Source: Dimorphilus gyrociliatus (Eukaryota; Annelida; Polychaeta; Dinophilidae). From it: a stretch of DNA of 64,000 bases. The stretch spans positions 2,046,001 to 2,110,000 of the forward strand of contig CAJFCJ010000012.1 in the NCBI GenBank assembly GCA_904063045.1, read 5' to 3'. The notes under the pieces are model-generated. The model was not told where the DNA came from. It saw only the letters and a program-made list of their open reading frames with translations, and did no database searches. Every line of letters starts with the position of its first letter. Positions within the stretch are counted from its first letter, which is position 1. Position numbers and translations under genes: made by a program. Below are positions 24,877 through 37,181 of this stretch, piece after piece.

Positions 24877-26630
24877 TTAGTTTTTTTGTTGAGCTCTCTT
24901 TTCTTTAACGCGCTCAGCTAGATATTTGACTCTTGAGATACACTGATCCTTCGTTTTGCCTGGAATTTGCTCCGATATCTGCTCCCATCGGTTTTTAACC
25001 GTTTTAGGATAATTTGCTAATGCCCATTCTAATATCTTTTGTTGATTCTGTGTCCAAACATCTTCATCGCAAATATACTTTTCCTTTGAATATCGTTGAT
25101 CTTCATTTATTTCCTTATCCCTAACTGTAATATCATCAGTAGCAACAGCTCGCCTTTTTTTCACAATAACTTCATTTGACGTTAAGGCTGTTGATTGTAA
25201 AACAATTTTTATTATAAGGAATGAAGAAACTATTGGTCAAAAAGTTTTATTTACCTTCAGTTGAGACTCCTTGTTTAACTTTTTTAGCCATGGAGGATAC
25301 ATCATCAACAGATCTTTTTAGGAAATAGGCAATTTTCTCCCACCTATCGAGAGTTCCACCGGGGAATTTTTTCATTGCTTTGGCTAATTGAGATATTTCA
25401 TGACTATTCCAAGGAAGAGAAGAACCCGATGTTTCGTGTTTCGGCTCCTTCTCTTCGTCCGTAGTATTTAATTGAACGTATGAAAAAGGTTCTGCTCTAT
25501 ATTCATTGGAGAAATCACGCTTCAAAAGTTGCTCCATTGCCTCAGCTTTAGCCTTTTTGCTCGCTTTTCTCCTCTCTATATTTAGATATTAAATAAATAA
25601 AACAAAGCATAAACTTCATATGGATTATAAACCTATTTTTTTAAGTTCTTCTTCCTCTAATCTTTTCTGCTCTTCGATTCTTAATAGCTCTTGCTCCTTT
25701 AGTTGGCGCCTCCGGGCCATAGCTTCATTATAAACGCCTGGTAAACTCAAAAGAAAAGAGTATAAACCAATGCAGATTGCAATTGGTAGCAAGTTAATTA
25801 ATGTTGGTTTTTCAACACTCTTTTCAATGTCTTCTGTTAGTTTTTCTTCTGATTCTTCTTGTTCAGCTTCAATTTCAGCTTTCGTTTTCTTTTTTTTATC
25901 TCGTTTAATCTTTTTTGGTTTAGTGATTTCTTGCTAAAGAAAAGATAAGGGAGAATCATGATAGCTTTCCTTTAAAATAAATGAATAAAAGTATTTTCTT
26001 GAGTTTCATACCATAACGAACTTTTTTTCGCAATAACTTGTCCATAAGAATATATAATGTCCAGCAGTTGTCATTAATGATAGAATTATTAATATTTCGC
26101 CTAAGCCCATTTTTTTAACTTTTCTATAATAATACAAGGGTTGTCTCCAATCTGGTAAACCATTGTCCAAAACATTATCGTACCTATGAATAATAAATTA
26201 CAATAATTAATAAAAGTATATATATATATATATTTGTATATTATAATTACACTTGTCTCTTTTCAGAATCCTTTAAAATTTCATAAACAGCATTTATTTG
26301 ACGGAATTTTACTTCGGCATCTTCCTCTTTTGATTTATCCGGATGCATTGTTAATGATAATTTTCTATAAGCTTTACGAATTTCTGATAAGGAAGCATCC
26401 TTCAAGAATTATTAAGGAACGTCAAATTTTCACACTTTGTTATTGTAAACGAAAAGAAGGAGAAAGAGAAATCCTACCCTATTTATACCGAATAATTGGT
26501 AAAAATTTGTATTTAGTTCTTCGACAACGTCGTATATTTCCATATCCTGTGTATTCCATCCCGATACTACTCCCCAACTGATGATAAATAAGAAAAAGAG
26601 CTTTAAATAGTGATTTTCCAGATTCGCCAT
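24877..26630 (-). CDS. DNAJC1: DnaJ homolog subfamily C member 1, ER membrane J-protein with SANT domains
   Basis: Six exons in phase: 26478-26630, 26251-26399, 26012-26183, 25633-25933, 25255-25575, 24877-25187; 468 residues. Order: signal anchor (LFFLFIISWGVVSG), luminal J domain with helix II AYRKLSLTM and the HPD motif, YDNVLDNGLPDWRQP, a first membrane segment (EILIILSLMTTAGHYIFLW), a Lys/Glu-rich stretch, a second (NLLPIAICIGLYSFLL), then cytosolic SANT 1 (LPWNSHEISQLAKAMKKFP) and SANT 2 (VWTQNQQKILEWALANYP...NRWEQI). In mammals this protein (MTJ1/ERdj1) stimulates BiP in the lumen and docks on ribosomes through its cytosolic arm. Human is 554 residues. All key residues are present. Confidence 0.93.
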
Positions 26631-27129
26631 GTGAGCAACCGGATCTGGAAATGCGTTCTTTTCCCCTTCCCTGTTCCAAATCACTTTTTAAATATCATAA
26701 ATCGTACATGTTCAGTGAACCAGTTTACAAGTGGGAAATGGTGTAAATACAAATCTGAATTTTCATTTTTTACTCTCTTATTTCTTGTTTGACTTGTTTT
26801 TCATTAATACTTTAGTAGTCATGAAATAATGGCGATGATTTGCATCTTTAACACAAAGTACCTAAAAGAAAATGATATATCTATAAACTAAAATAGTATT
26901 AAAGCCGATTAAATAATTTTTAAAAGAAAACAATATATACTATTCATAAGGGCTGTTATAAATCCTGTTTAAGCCTTTTTATTGTAAAACCTTTTAGAAT
27001 AAGATATTATTTAGAGAGAGATAATCATCCGTAATCCCCCTTGTAATTATGCCATCTATCGGATTATTTTATAATATCGAAAATAGAAAATACTTTATTT
27101 TATATTAAAGTCCCTGTTTCTAATAAACT
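26631..27129. other. Divergent intergenic region between DNAJC1 and the KY-type gene
   Basis: This spacer separates two divergent starts and so should contain both promoters. It is AT-rich; no clear TATA box at a convincing distance and no gene were found. Confidence 0.5.
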
Positions 27130-30100
27130 ATGGGCGCCGCTAATGGAAAGCAAACAACCGACGATTTTCAATTAGTAGTACAATCAGATGAGATTGTTTG
27201 TATTCTGATTATATTAGACAAAAAATTGTATTAATCATTCTTATTTTATAAAGGACATAGCGACTTCAACAACTACTCGAAAGGAGAAGTTATTCTTTAA
27301 AGAAAACTATGGAAAAGTTGATGAAATTTCTAAGAGAATAGCAAAAAATTTCAATATTTATCAACACAGATCTAGATTAAATATAATAGAGGAGATTAAA
27401 GAAAAATGTATAGACGATATCGGATTAATACGTGGATTATTTATGCTATTAGCATCATTTGATTTTACTATTGTTCATAAAAATGAGGAAGTATTCGACG
27501 AAGATAGCTTTGGACGTTTAATACTTAATATTCATTATAATTTTCTTAATTTTGCGCATGGATTCCATCTTCTTTATAGGTAAGTTTAGGCCTATTAAAT
27601 TTGCAGTTGGATAATTGATATTTCGTATTATTTCATTTCTATTTTTATATATATATATGAAGTGAAGCTAAGCATTTATTCGAAAATCGTATAAAGTGTA
27701 AAATCATTTCGGGTATTACTAAAAATAAAAAATATCAACTGGGTAAACCACTTATCGATGCTGAATTGTCTACTCAATGGAATGCTGTATTAATACCCAC
27801 CGTTAATGATGAGATGGAATGGTTTTTTATAGATATTGAATGGGCTTCCATTAAAAACGTAATAAAAGATTTCGATTATTTTATGACATTGATATAAACA
27901 CTTTCAAAACTATACAGACTAAGAAAGAGGTAGTTAATGAATATTTCTTTCTTACCAACCCTGATTGTTTAATTAGTACTCACTTTCCTTTTGAATATCA
28001 ATGGCAACTTCTTCAACATGTAGTTCCAAGGGAAACGTTTCAGAATTATCTTTATATTAGAGAAAGATTCTACGATCTCGGTTTAAAAATAAAAGAAGGA
28101 GATGGATATCATAGAAATTGCGTATTGAAATCAAAAAATGGAAGAATAGTAGTAAAACTTGGTCTTCCTAAATACGGGAAATTTATTTATACAAGTTGTA
28201 AGATTTTTAAACTACCAACTTTCGATTCTTCGTCATGCATCCTAAGTAATTTTGATTACTGTTTATTAATATTGATTATATCAATTGTTGGATACTCTAT
28301 TAATAGGTCAAGAAAGAGATGGCGATACTATTAACATAACTATAGCATTTATTGCTAAATCAGCTCATCCCTATCGTCTAGATATCTATGGTTTAGATTT
28401 TAGAAGACATTCGAATTATGAATTATGCTGTAGTTATCTGCTATTTGGGGAAAATATAGATAAAAATCAACTTGACTGGCCGGATAATCCTGACATTGGT
28501 TATGGATTTCGTTTAGAGAGTAGAGCATTAGGCCTAATCCCCGAGAAGAATTATTTCTCTGAAATAAAAACAAATAATAAAGTGTTAATGAAATTTTCAA
28601 TGCACGAAGTAATTCATACTTTAGTACAACTAAGACATAGGTAAATATTAATAATAACAATAATAACAACAATAATAACTAATCATTTTAAAATATCAAT
28701 GAAAACAGGCAATATAAACCTCACGAACTATCTAGATTCATATTAGCTCTAGAATGGAAGGGAAGATTAGAAATTGCATTTAGATTACCCGAAAAGGGTA
28801 CTTATGCTCTAAAAGTCTATGGCTATGAAAAGGAAGACACGCTGTTAAATTTAGAAGATTCCAATATGACTGAAAAGAGAAAGAAGGAATTAATCAATAT
28901 ACCTAACATATTAAACTATAGATTGCTAGTAGACGAAAATTCGCCATTTAGTATATCAGAATTCCCAAAAGTATACAATTCGCAGGCTGGAGAAGGTCTT
29001 TATTCTGAATATTTTAAAGTTTTACCAACTGAATGGGTAGCTAATTTTATACAAACTCGTCATAAAGAATCACTTGAATTATCATTTTCACATATAAAAG
29101 ATTGCGAACTTTTCGCCGAATTTCACAATATTAATATAGCATCTACAGAATTAATTAATATAGTCGTTAAAATTCACGAAGCAGATGATCTAACGAAATT
29201 CGTATTCAATCCAAAAAAAAATGGAGAATACGCATTCAATTTGTTTGCTTGTGATAAAACTTCTAAAGATAGGGTATTACATCATGTATATTCAAAACTT
29301 ATACTTGTTTCGGATGAGAGGAGGATAAGTGTTAACGATTTTGAATCTTTAATTAATTCACGACACGAAGAGCTATTTGATTATATGGAAGATACAAGAT
29401 CGGATACCATCGCTTTGGATTGTGATAAAGCATTATTAATTTCACTTCAAAGAGAATGCACCTTTCATTTATGGACTGATGATAAAGTAAAATTTACCGA
29501 AAATCAAGTTTTAATCAGTCTTCCTTTAGCTGGAAATTATCGGATATCTTTCTATGAAATTTACAAGAATATTATTATCTGTAGAAAAACAATTTATGTA
29601 ACAAAAATTAAGGCCCGAGTAAGTAAAGTTCTAATGAATTGTACTAATTCTCCTTCTTTTTTAATTAATCTAGTTAGTTATCATTTTATATATTTACAGA
29701 TATCGCAATCGGAGGAGACAAGGTTAATGAATGGTAAGTATAATAGGGGAGGATATAGAAGATAGATGGGAAATTTAATAGTCTAAAATTACGAAATTTA
29801 TTTCGAAAACAGAGTCGAAAGATTCTTGGAAAATGGAGATGAGGAAAGCTCTAACATCAAGAAATAAGGATAAATTAGTTGAATGTATTAGAAGTCATAA
29901 ATTATCGAATCCCGAATGGAGTGACCTATACTTTATGGGGAAAAAATTATTAAATAAATTAGAGAATATTGAAATTTTTAAACAGAAATTATTAGATCTT
30001 GACGAAACTTCTATAGAAGATATAAGGAACATTCGTTCATTCGAAGATGAAAATCAATTTAAACTAATCTATAGTTGCTGTACAGGTTTACTCCTTCTTC

Positions 30101-30562
30101 TTGGATATAAACCTAAAAACTTACAGGTAGAACGTTTCTTTACGCTTCCTATCTATGTCTAAAAGGATGACTATACCTTCTTATCATCCCTTTTTTCTTT
30201 TTTATTAAAGACGTGGGAAGAAATTGGTAATTATCTGGAGTGGAACATCCTTAGTAAAAAGATTGAATTATTAGATAAAAGAGATATAAATGCTGAATTA
30301 GCGGCCAGAATTCTAAAAATAATATTAAATGATAATTATAACGTTGATAAAACTCTAATAGATTTTCATAATATGGTAATAAATGCTACAGAAAATCAGC
30401 GAATGTATGAAACTGTCGAATCAATACTCAATTGGGTAAGCATCAAGTAAAATAGATAGATCATTACTAATTGACAACATTAAATTATATCAAAAATATC
30501 TCCAAATATAGGTTTTGCTACTGACTGAAGAAGTCCTAGAAAATTACAAGTATTCACCGTAA
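27130..30562 (+). CDS. KY/hillarin-type transglutaminase-like protein with degenerate active site and dynein-stalk-like C-terminus
   Basis: Ten exons in phase: 27130-27195, 27254-27579, 27663-27858, 27918-28197, 28307-28640, 28709-29618, 29700-29733, 29813-30126, 30211-30435, 30512-30562; 911 residues. N-terminal MGAANG could be myristoylated. Residues about 25-190 align with the transglutaminase-like core of KY/hillarin, but the Cys position reads AHGF (Ala123) and the His position TQWNAV (Gln169); only the Asp remains (FFIDIEW, Asp188). NEYFFLTNPDCLISTHFP, EYQWQLL and repeated Ig-like beta blocks (HPYRLDIYGLD, KGTYALKVYGYE, NGEYAFNLFACD) are typical of this family. Residues 716-911 are helical and read like the dynein heavy-chain stalk/MTBD flank: IEDIRNIRSF, TGLLLLLGYKP, TWEEIGNYL, ESILNWVLLL. 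Likely cytoskeletal, non-enzymatic; function inferred. Confidence 0.85.
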
Positions 30563-31114
30563 TCTATCTTCATCAAAGGTCTAAAATGATCCTTTAAAGT
30601 AGAACAAAATACAAATTAAAGGAACAATTCGGAATTGTTCTATTATAGAACATTTTAATCATTGTTACTTTGATAAAAATAAATTAAAGCGTTATTTGTT
30701 CGTTAATTTATTATTACTAATTTCCGTGTTTTTTAAATTAATTTAAAGGAGAAACTTTGATACTATTATCGCTTTTAGTTCTTAGTTTATGTTATGTGTT
30801 AAGTAGTCGGATGTCCTAGCTTCTGACTTTGGCGCCAGAAAATTGTCACCCCCGTTTTCTTTGAAAGTCTCTAAATTTTTATTGATACATTTATATAAAA
30901 TTATTTTTATATTTACAAATTTATTACATTGAATGCAAAAGGTAGCGAAATAGTTAAAGCAATAATTATCATCTAAAGTGATTTGCCTATATCGGATAGT
31001 TGAGTTGCAGAATTTTTCGCACTGGGCGATAATAAGCGAAAATAAATAGGTATGTGAACTTTATACTGTAAAGTGACCTAGTCAGATATATAAATCAAAT
31101 TTGATTTCCAGGAT
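30563..31114. other. Intergenic, with one palindrome
   Basis: 3'UTR of the KY-type gene (polyadenylation-like AATAAA near 30679) and promoter of ACAD10. The inverted repeat at 30622-30640 is listed separately. No coding candidate. Confidence 0.5.
30622..30640. repeat. Inverted repeat GAACAATTC-G-GAATTGTTC
   Basis: Two 9-base arms are perfectly complementary around a single G. In RNA it would be a hairpin near the 3' end of the KY-type transcript. In DNA it looks like two facing SOX-type cores (AACAAT / ATTGTT). Use unknown. Confidence 0.6.
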
Positions 31115-34100
31115 ATGTTTAGGATGTTGAATAGCGTTTCCAGACTGAATATATTATCAAAACACATCAACGGGAACTTCTCAGTAAGGTTGAATAGTAA
31201 GAATGTATCATCAGAGAAATCCAAATATAAGGCAGTCATCTTCGACATGGGTGGCGTTCTTATTCCATCTCCAGTCGGATTATTCAAAAGTGAATTTGTT
31301 TATAATATATGAATCATAGTTTATAAGTTTTTCAACTTTTTATTTTACAGGCGTTGAAAGCCAACTAAACATTCCATCTCAAACTTTTCTAAAAGCTATT
31401 ATTAACGGAGGAGATGGTGGAGCATGGGCCAAATTCGAAAGAGGTGAAATTCTTCCCGAAGAGTTTACCGAACTATTTTCAAAAGAATGTTCAAAAGTGG
31501 TAATAAATGAATAATAAAATAGAAATAAATGAGGAAAATTCAAGAGATAGTATTAAACCGCTTTCTTTCTTATATTAGTCAGGAGAAAAGGTTAATGTCT
31601 CTCAGCTGGTAGACTTATTGACAAGTGAAGCGAACAACTATCCCATATTTCCCGAAATGAAAGACGCTATCGAATGCCTAAGAGCGGAAGGAATAAAAAC
31701 AGCTCTCCTTACTAACAACTACCTAAGTAGCCCTGCAACATCGTATTGTCCAATTGACAAATCACTTTTCGATGTGGTATGTATATATAGAATGTTCAAA
31801 GGAATCTCTCTAAAAATAATCGTCTTGGCAACAAAATTAGCAAGTCATATATCCAATGTATTCAGGTTGTGGAATCTTGCGTTGTGAAAATGAGAAAACC
31901 TGATCCAAACATATATAAATATACTCTAGATCAACTAGAAGTTGAAAGCAATCAGACTATATTTCTAGATGATTTGGGTATGAACTTGAAATCTGCGAAA
32001 TCTTTAGGAATAAAGACCTTAAGGGTAATGAATTGTCTATATTTGCTATTCCTATATGAATATTCTAATATGTATTATATTTTCTTTGTTTAGGTGGAAG
32101 AAGATAAATCAACAGTTTTGAAACAACTGGAAACGGAAGTTGGATTTCCAGTTCAAGGCTACGTAGCAGGAACAACATCAGTTCCAGAGAGATTAAAATT
32201 GCCAGAAAAGAAACTAAGAAGCTACTTAAATTGGGTTTTGAAAATACACTCGAAAGGTGACGAAGGTTTGAAGAAGTTTCATAACAGCTTCCTGATTAAT
32301 CTGTTTTATATGTTTATATATAAATTATAAAATTATTATTAAAATCTTTTAATTCTTACTGTTTAATTTATAGAGATGCCAATTGTTCGTTGCTTCGCTC
32401 ATGGACAATCGAATCCTACTTATTTTATAAGATACGCTAATAAGGATCTTGTTTTAAGAAAGAAGCCGGTAATTTGTAATAATAGACTCTATTTCTTATA
32501 CTTATCAAAAAGAATCTTTCTCTTTATTTAGCCAGGTAAAATATTACCATCTGCTCATGCCGTTGAACGTGAATATAGAATAATGAAGGCATTGAGAGAG
32601 CAAGGAATTCCCGTCCCAAAAGTATTACATTTAATGGAAGATACGGAGCTATTAGGTTTATAGATGGATATATATTTACTTTATAAAATAAATAGAAACT
32701 GTTTAAATAGGTACACCCTTCTACGTAATGGAGCACGTTCCAGGAAGGGTCTTTAAGGACGTTCTACTTAAAGACCATAGTCGAGAAGACAGACAGAAAA
32801 TTTATGAGGCCATGAATGACGTTTTATGTAAAATACATAATGTTAATATTGACGATGCTGGTCTTGGAGATTATGGAAAAAGAGGAGGTTACATTAAACG
32901 CAACTTTAATCGTTGGGTTAAACAATTTGAGGCTGCAAAGACTCAGGAAATTCCTGCATTTGATAAACTATCAAAGTGGCTAAGTGAGAGAATGCCATTA
33001 AACGAAGACTGTTGTGTTGTTCATGGAGACTTCAGATTGGATAATCTTATATTCCATCCTACCAAATTAGAGGTTGTGGCTGTTATCGATTGGGAATTGT
33101 CAACTTTAGGAGATCCTCTAACTGATTTAGCAACCAATTGCACTCCTTACGTCTTTCCTAGGAATACACCTGATCTTGCAGGTAAAAACTAGCTAAAATC
33201 TCTATTTATAAATACATTCATTCGCCTTTGAAAAAAAAAATAATAAATTAATTATTATTTAATTAACTCTAGGTTTTGGTGATTTGGACTTTGAGAGTCA
33301 TGGAATCCCAAGAATAGAAGACTACGTACAAAGCTATACAAAGAAGAGAAATATAAAAGATATAGATAATTGGGATTTTTATATGGCATTCTGTTTATTC
33401 AGATTTACATCTATCACTCAAGGAGTATATAAAAGAGCTATCAGCGGTAAGGATAATTAAAATTTGGGATAAATGAAAAGTAAGAGGTAGCATATCAAAA
33501 GTGGTAGGATAAAGGCTACTGACTCCGATCAAGTTGCGCAGGCGAATACAAATCTTTCAGCCTAATAATTAGATATATACCGAAATATAATAATGTAAAT
33601 GTATACATTAGCGCCATCTCTAAGTTAGTATAGAATACAATTTATCAATGGCCTAGTTAAAATTAAAAAAGGTCCCGTCCCATTTTTTAACTCGTGTGTT
33701 TATTGTTTGAAGGACAAGCCAGCTCACCGAATGCTGAAAAACTTGGATTATTTACTGAAATTTTGGCAGAATTAGCTTGGTACATAGCATCTAATAGTAA
33801 ATTACAACCTACCGCAATGGCAAAGAACTCTAAGCAGTTATCCGAATCCGAATTCGCTGAATTGTCCAAATTCGTTGATACAGGATCAGCAAACAGAGAT
33901 ATTCTTGGTAATCTTTATTATTATCATATATGATATATATACTTGTACAGAATATACTGTATACTAAAATATATATATATTTAAGTATGATACTCATAGC
34001 ATTCTTTGGTTTTTATGCGTTATTTAGGCTCTTTTCCCTTATCTCCTGCTGCTTTGAGACCTGAAGTCCAAGATTATCACAAAAGAGTTCGAAAATTTAT

Positions 34101-35502
34101 CAAAGAACATGTCATTCCATTTGAACAAGACTTTATGGCATATCATTCTCAACCAGAGACGCAATGGACCATACATCCTCGAATGGAGGAGTTAAAAAGC
34201 ATGGCCAAAGCTGAAGGACTTTGGAATTTGTTTCTACCAGTTGAGAGCGACCCTGAAAAGAAGTACGGAGCTGGATTGACAAATGTTGAATATGCTTTCC
34301 TGTGCGAGGAAATGGGTAAAAGCCCTTTGGCTCCGGAAGTTTTCAACTGCTCCGCACCTGACACTGGAAATATGGAAGTACTTATACGATATGGATCAGA
34401 ACAACAGAAGGAAAAATGGCTAAAACCTTTATTAGAGGGAAAGATAAGATCATGCTTTGGTATGACAGAACCAAAAGTTGCTTCTTCTGACGCAACTAAT
34501 ATACAAAGTTCCATAAGACGAGAAAAAGACTGCTATGTAATAAACGGCAGGAAATGGTGGACGTCTGGTGCCATGGATCCAAGATGTAAAGTATGTGTTT
34601 TTATGGGTAAGACTGATACGAGTGTCTCACGACACAAACAACAAAGTATGATACTTGTACCGATGGACGCGCCTGGTGTGAAAATTATAAGACCTCTGTC
34701 AGTGTTCGGTACAACAGACCCTCCACGTAAGTAGGCTCTTTTTATAGAAAGAGTAATGTAAGAAGACATCAATATTTTCTCTTCCCCTTAGATGGTCATG
34801 CTGAAATGGAGTTTGTAAACGTTCGTGTACCGCTTGAAAATATGCTTCTTGGTGAGGGAAGAGGATTCGAAATTGCTCAAGGAAGACTTGGTCCAGGCAG
34901 AATTCACCACTGTATGAGACTAATTGGGGCTTGCGAAAGAAGTTTAGAAATGATGATCGATAGAGTAAGTCTCATTTATCTATTACGTCACAACCCATTT
35001 TAACTACGAAATAAATCTTTATTCGATAGGTTCAAAAAAGAGTAACATTTGGTAAGCCTATCGCTGCTCACGGCACCGTACAAGCCGATATTGCAAACAG
35101 TCGTATAGAAATCGAACAGTGTCGATTACTAACACTCAAGGCTGCTCATATGATGGACACCGTCGGCAACAAGGTAATAAACTTTGTTTTTGTTTTATTA
35201 TACCTTTAAAGATATACTGTATATATATATATATTGTATACCGTATATATATTGTTTTTTATTATTAATAGGTTGCCGCACCAGAAATTGCCATGATTAA
35301 GATAGCTGCACCAAACATGGCCCAGGTTGTTATTGATAGAGCTATCCAAGCATTTGGTGGAGCAGGATTTAACTACGATACACCATTGCCAGCATTCTTC
35401 GCCTGGGCTAGAGTTCTTCGAGTAGCAGATGGACCAGACGAAGTTCATAGGAGATCACTTGCCAAGATGGAAATTAGAAGATCGAATTTATCTAAACTGT
35501 GA
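31115..35502 (+). CDS. ACAD10: Acyl-CoA dehydrogenase family member 10 (HAD + aminoglycoside-phosphotransferase-like kinase + ACAD)
   Basis: Fourteen exons in phase give 1049 residues (human 1059): 31115-31289, 31351-31499, 31579-31776, 31866-32024, 32094-32256, 32374-32468, 32532-32655, 32711-33181, 33273-33446, 33713-33907, 34028-34726, 34792-34964, 35030-35173, 35272-35502. Order: basic mitochondrial-type leader (about 1-35); HAD hydrolase domain ([37 protein letters not shown]); kinase-like domain ([42 protein letters not shown]); flavin-dependent dehydrogenase ([81 protein letters not shown]). In mammals ACAD10/11 phosphorylate and then eliminate 4-hydroxyacyl-CoAs, feeding them to beta-oxidation in mitochondria or peroxisomes. 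All three domains look intact. Confidence 0.95.
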
Positions 35503-36058
35503 TAAATTATTTAATCATTGAAAAGAATAATTATAATAATTTCTATGTTAGTTTTCCTTTTTTTCCCGCATTTGTTAAACTTTTAAAAAACAATTAATTA
35601 TTGATTTCTTGGCGGGAAAACATTAAAGATGATGATCAAAAATTGGACGAGGTCATAAATTTCTATCTAATTAAAAAAAAAAACAATTTCAATGGAAAGA
35701 AAAATCCAATAATAAACAAAATTTAGAAAGTAAAGCATAATTATTATTTTCTTTTTCATTGTTTTTTTAAAAAAAAAATAAATAAATAAAAATAATTCTG
35801 AATAAAAGAAATGATGAGATAAACCTGCTTTTTGCGTTGTTTTTTAAAATCCTATTCATATATTTAAAAAATAAAAAAAGAAAAAGAAGAAAATATAAAT
35901 GTTTTATATGAATTTTGTTGTTTTTGTTTGTTTCTTTAATTATAGCCGTATTCTAGGAATCTAATAGCCTTCTCTTATTCTGTTTATATCTTCTGTTACT
36001 AGCATCCTTATTCTTCTGATTATTCATAATATAAATCTTCATTTGTTTGAAAATAATA
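35503..36058. other. Convergent 3' flanks of ACAD10 and the next minus-strand gene
   Basis: Very AT-rich with long poly-A/T runs (35765-35900). No gene seen. Confidence 0.55.
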
Positions 36059-37181
36059 CTAAATTAAATCTACGCGGTTAATGAAGTTTATAATAATATT
36101 TTTACTAACAACTATAGCAATTTCCATTAATATTAAGGTTATTATATGGATATAACTAGCTGATTCCATGACATATAAAGTGGCAAGAACTCCTGAGGCG
36201 GTTTCGTAGAGAACTTTTCCGACTAACCTCATGCCGTTGGCCATCATTGCTGTCACCCACGCGGCTGTTGTTACACCTGTCAAGCTAAGCAGTAGAACTT
36301 TTTGCTGGAAAAAGGTATAAAAAACAAAAAAAACAAGTAGTAATAGTAATAGTAATAGCAATAGTGGCAGTAGTAGTAAACTACTAAATAAATTGGATAA
36401 AAAAAATATAGCAGACCATAATTACAAAACGAGATGGATTCTCTCTCAACTCTACAGTTGCGTAGAATAGCATGGAAACACCAATGAGAAGTATAGGTTC
36501 CCATAGAAATATATATGTGGAAAATAGTCTTCGATACGATTTAATATTTTCACAATCATATTTGCTCATCAATAACGACCTAGTTACGTTATCGACTTTC
36601 TTCTCTTTCTCGCATCTAGCTTTCCACTTGTCTTCATTATGATTTGATTTGATTAAAAGTGCCGTACCGATAATTAGCATAATTATTGCCATAGCCATCA
36701 AAATACTACAAACAACCTTCTTTCTGTCGTATAAGTAGTGTTCGTTAATTTCTGTTAATGAAGTCGGTTCATCTTCTTGATCATCTTCGTAATTTTGATA
36801 ATTGATCGACTGTTTGCAAAGTCTACTAACGACAACTGGAGTCTTAAAATTAGCAGATGCATTACTTAACCCGTTTGCTATCTGTTGTTGATGGTTTATA
36901 CGTGGTTGAAGACCTTCAGTAGGTCTAAAAGCCGGAACGGGTACAGCCCATTTAGTAGGGCCCTGTGCATTTTTCGGAGGTGTCATTGAGTGACTTTGAT
37001 GGGACAAGGTCCTAGTGTTGGCGGGAGCGAATATCTCTTAATTTTAATTAGAAATACTAGTTTTAAAAAAAGAAGAGGAGAAGAAGAACTTACGAGCTTC
37101 AAATTCCTCGTCCATGTCTATTACTTTGATCACCTCCGATAATTTATTCTCCACTGTTTCCGAATTATTCTGGGTAGCCAT
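36059..37181 (-). CDS. Orphan multi-pass membrane protein
   Basis: Three exons in phase: 37094-37181 (MATQNNSETVENK...), 36426-37036 and 36059-36304; 314 residues. The first 130 residues are hydrophilic and Pro/Gln/Asn-rich (WAVPVPAFRPTEGLQP). A basic stop (YDRKKVV) precedes the first hydrophobic segment (SILMAMAIIMLIIGTALLI). A Cys-bearing hydrophilic loop of about 40 residues follows, then three more hydrophobic segments (FLWEPILLIGVSMLFYATV, VLLLSLTGVTTAAWVTAMM, IITLILMEIAIVV). The tetraspan layout with a long cytoplasmic N-terminus resembles orphan four-pass proteins; I cannot name a family. A donor three codons downstream of the chosen one (exon 2) is also phase 0. Confidence 0.65.
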
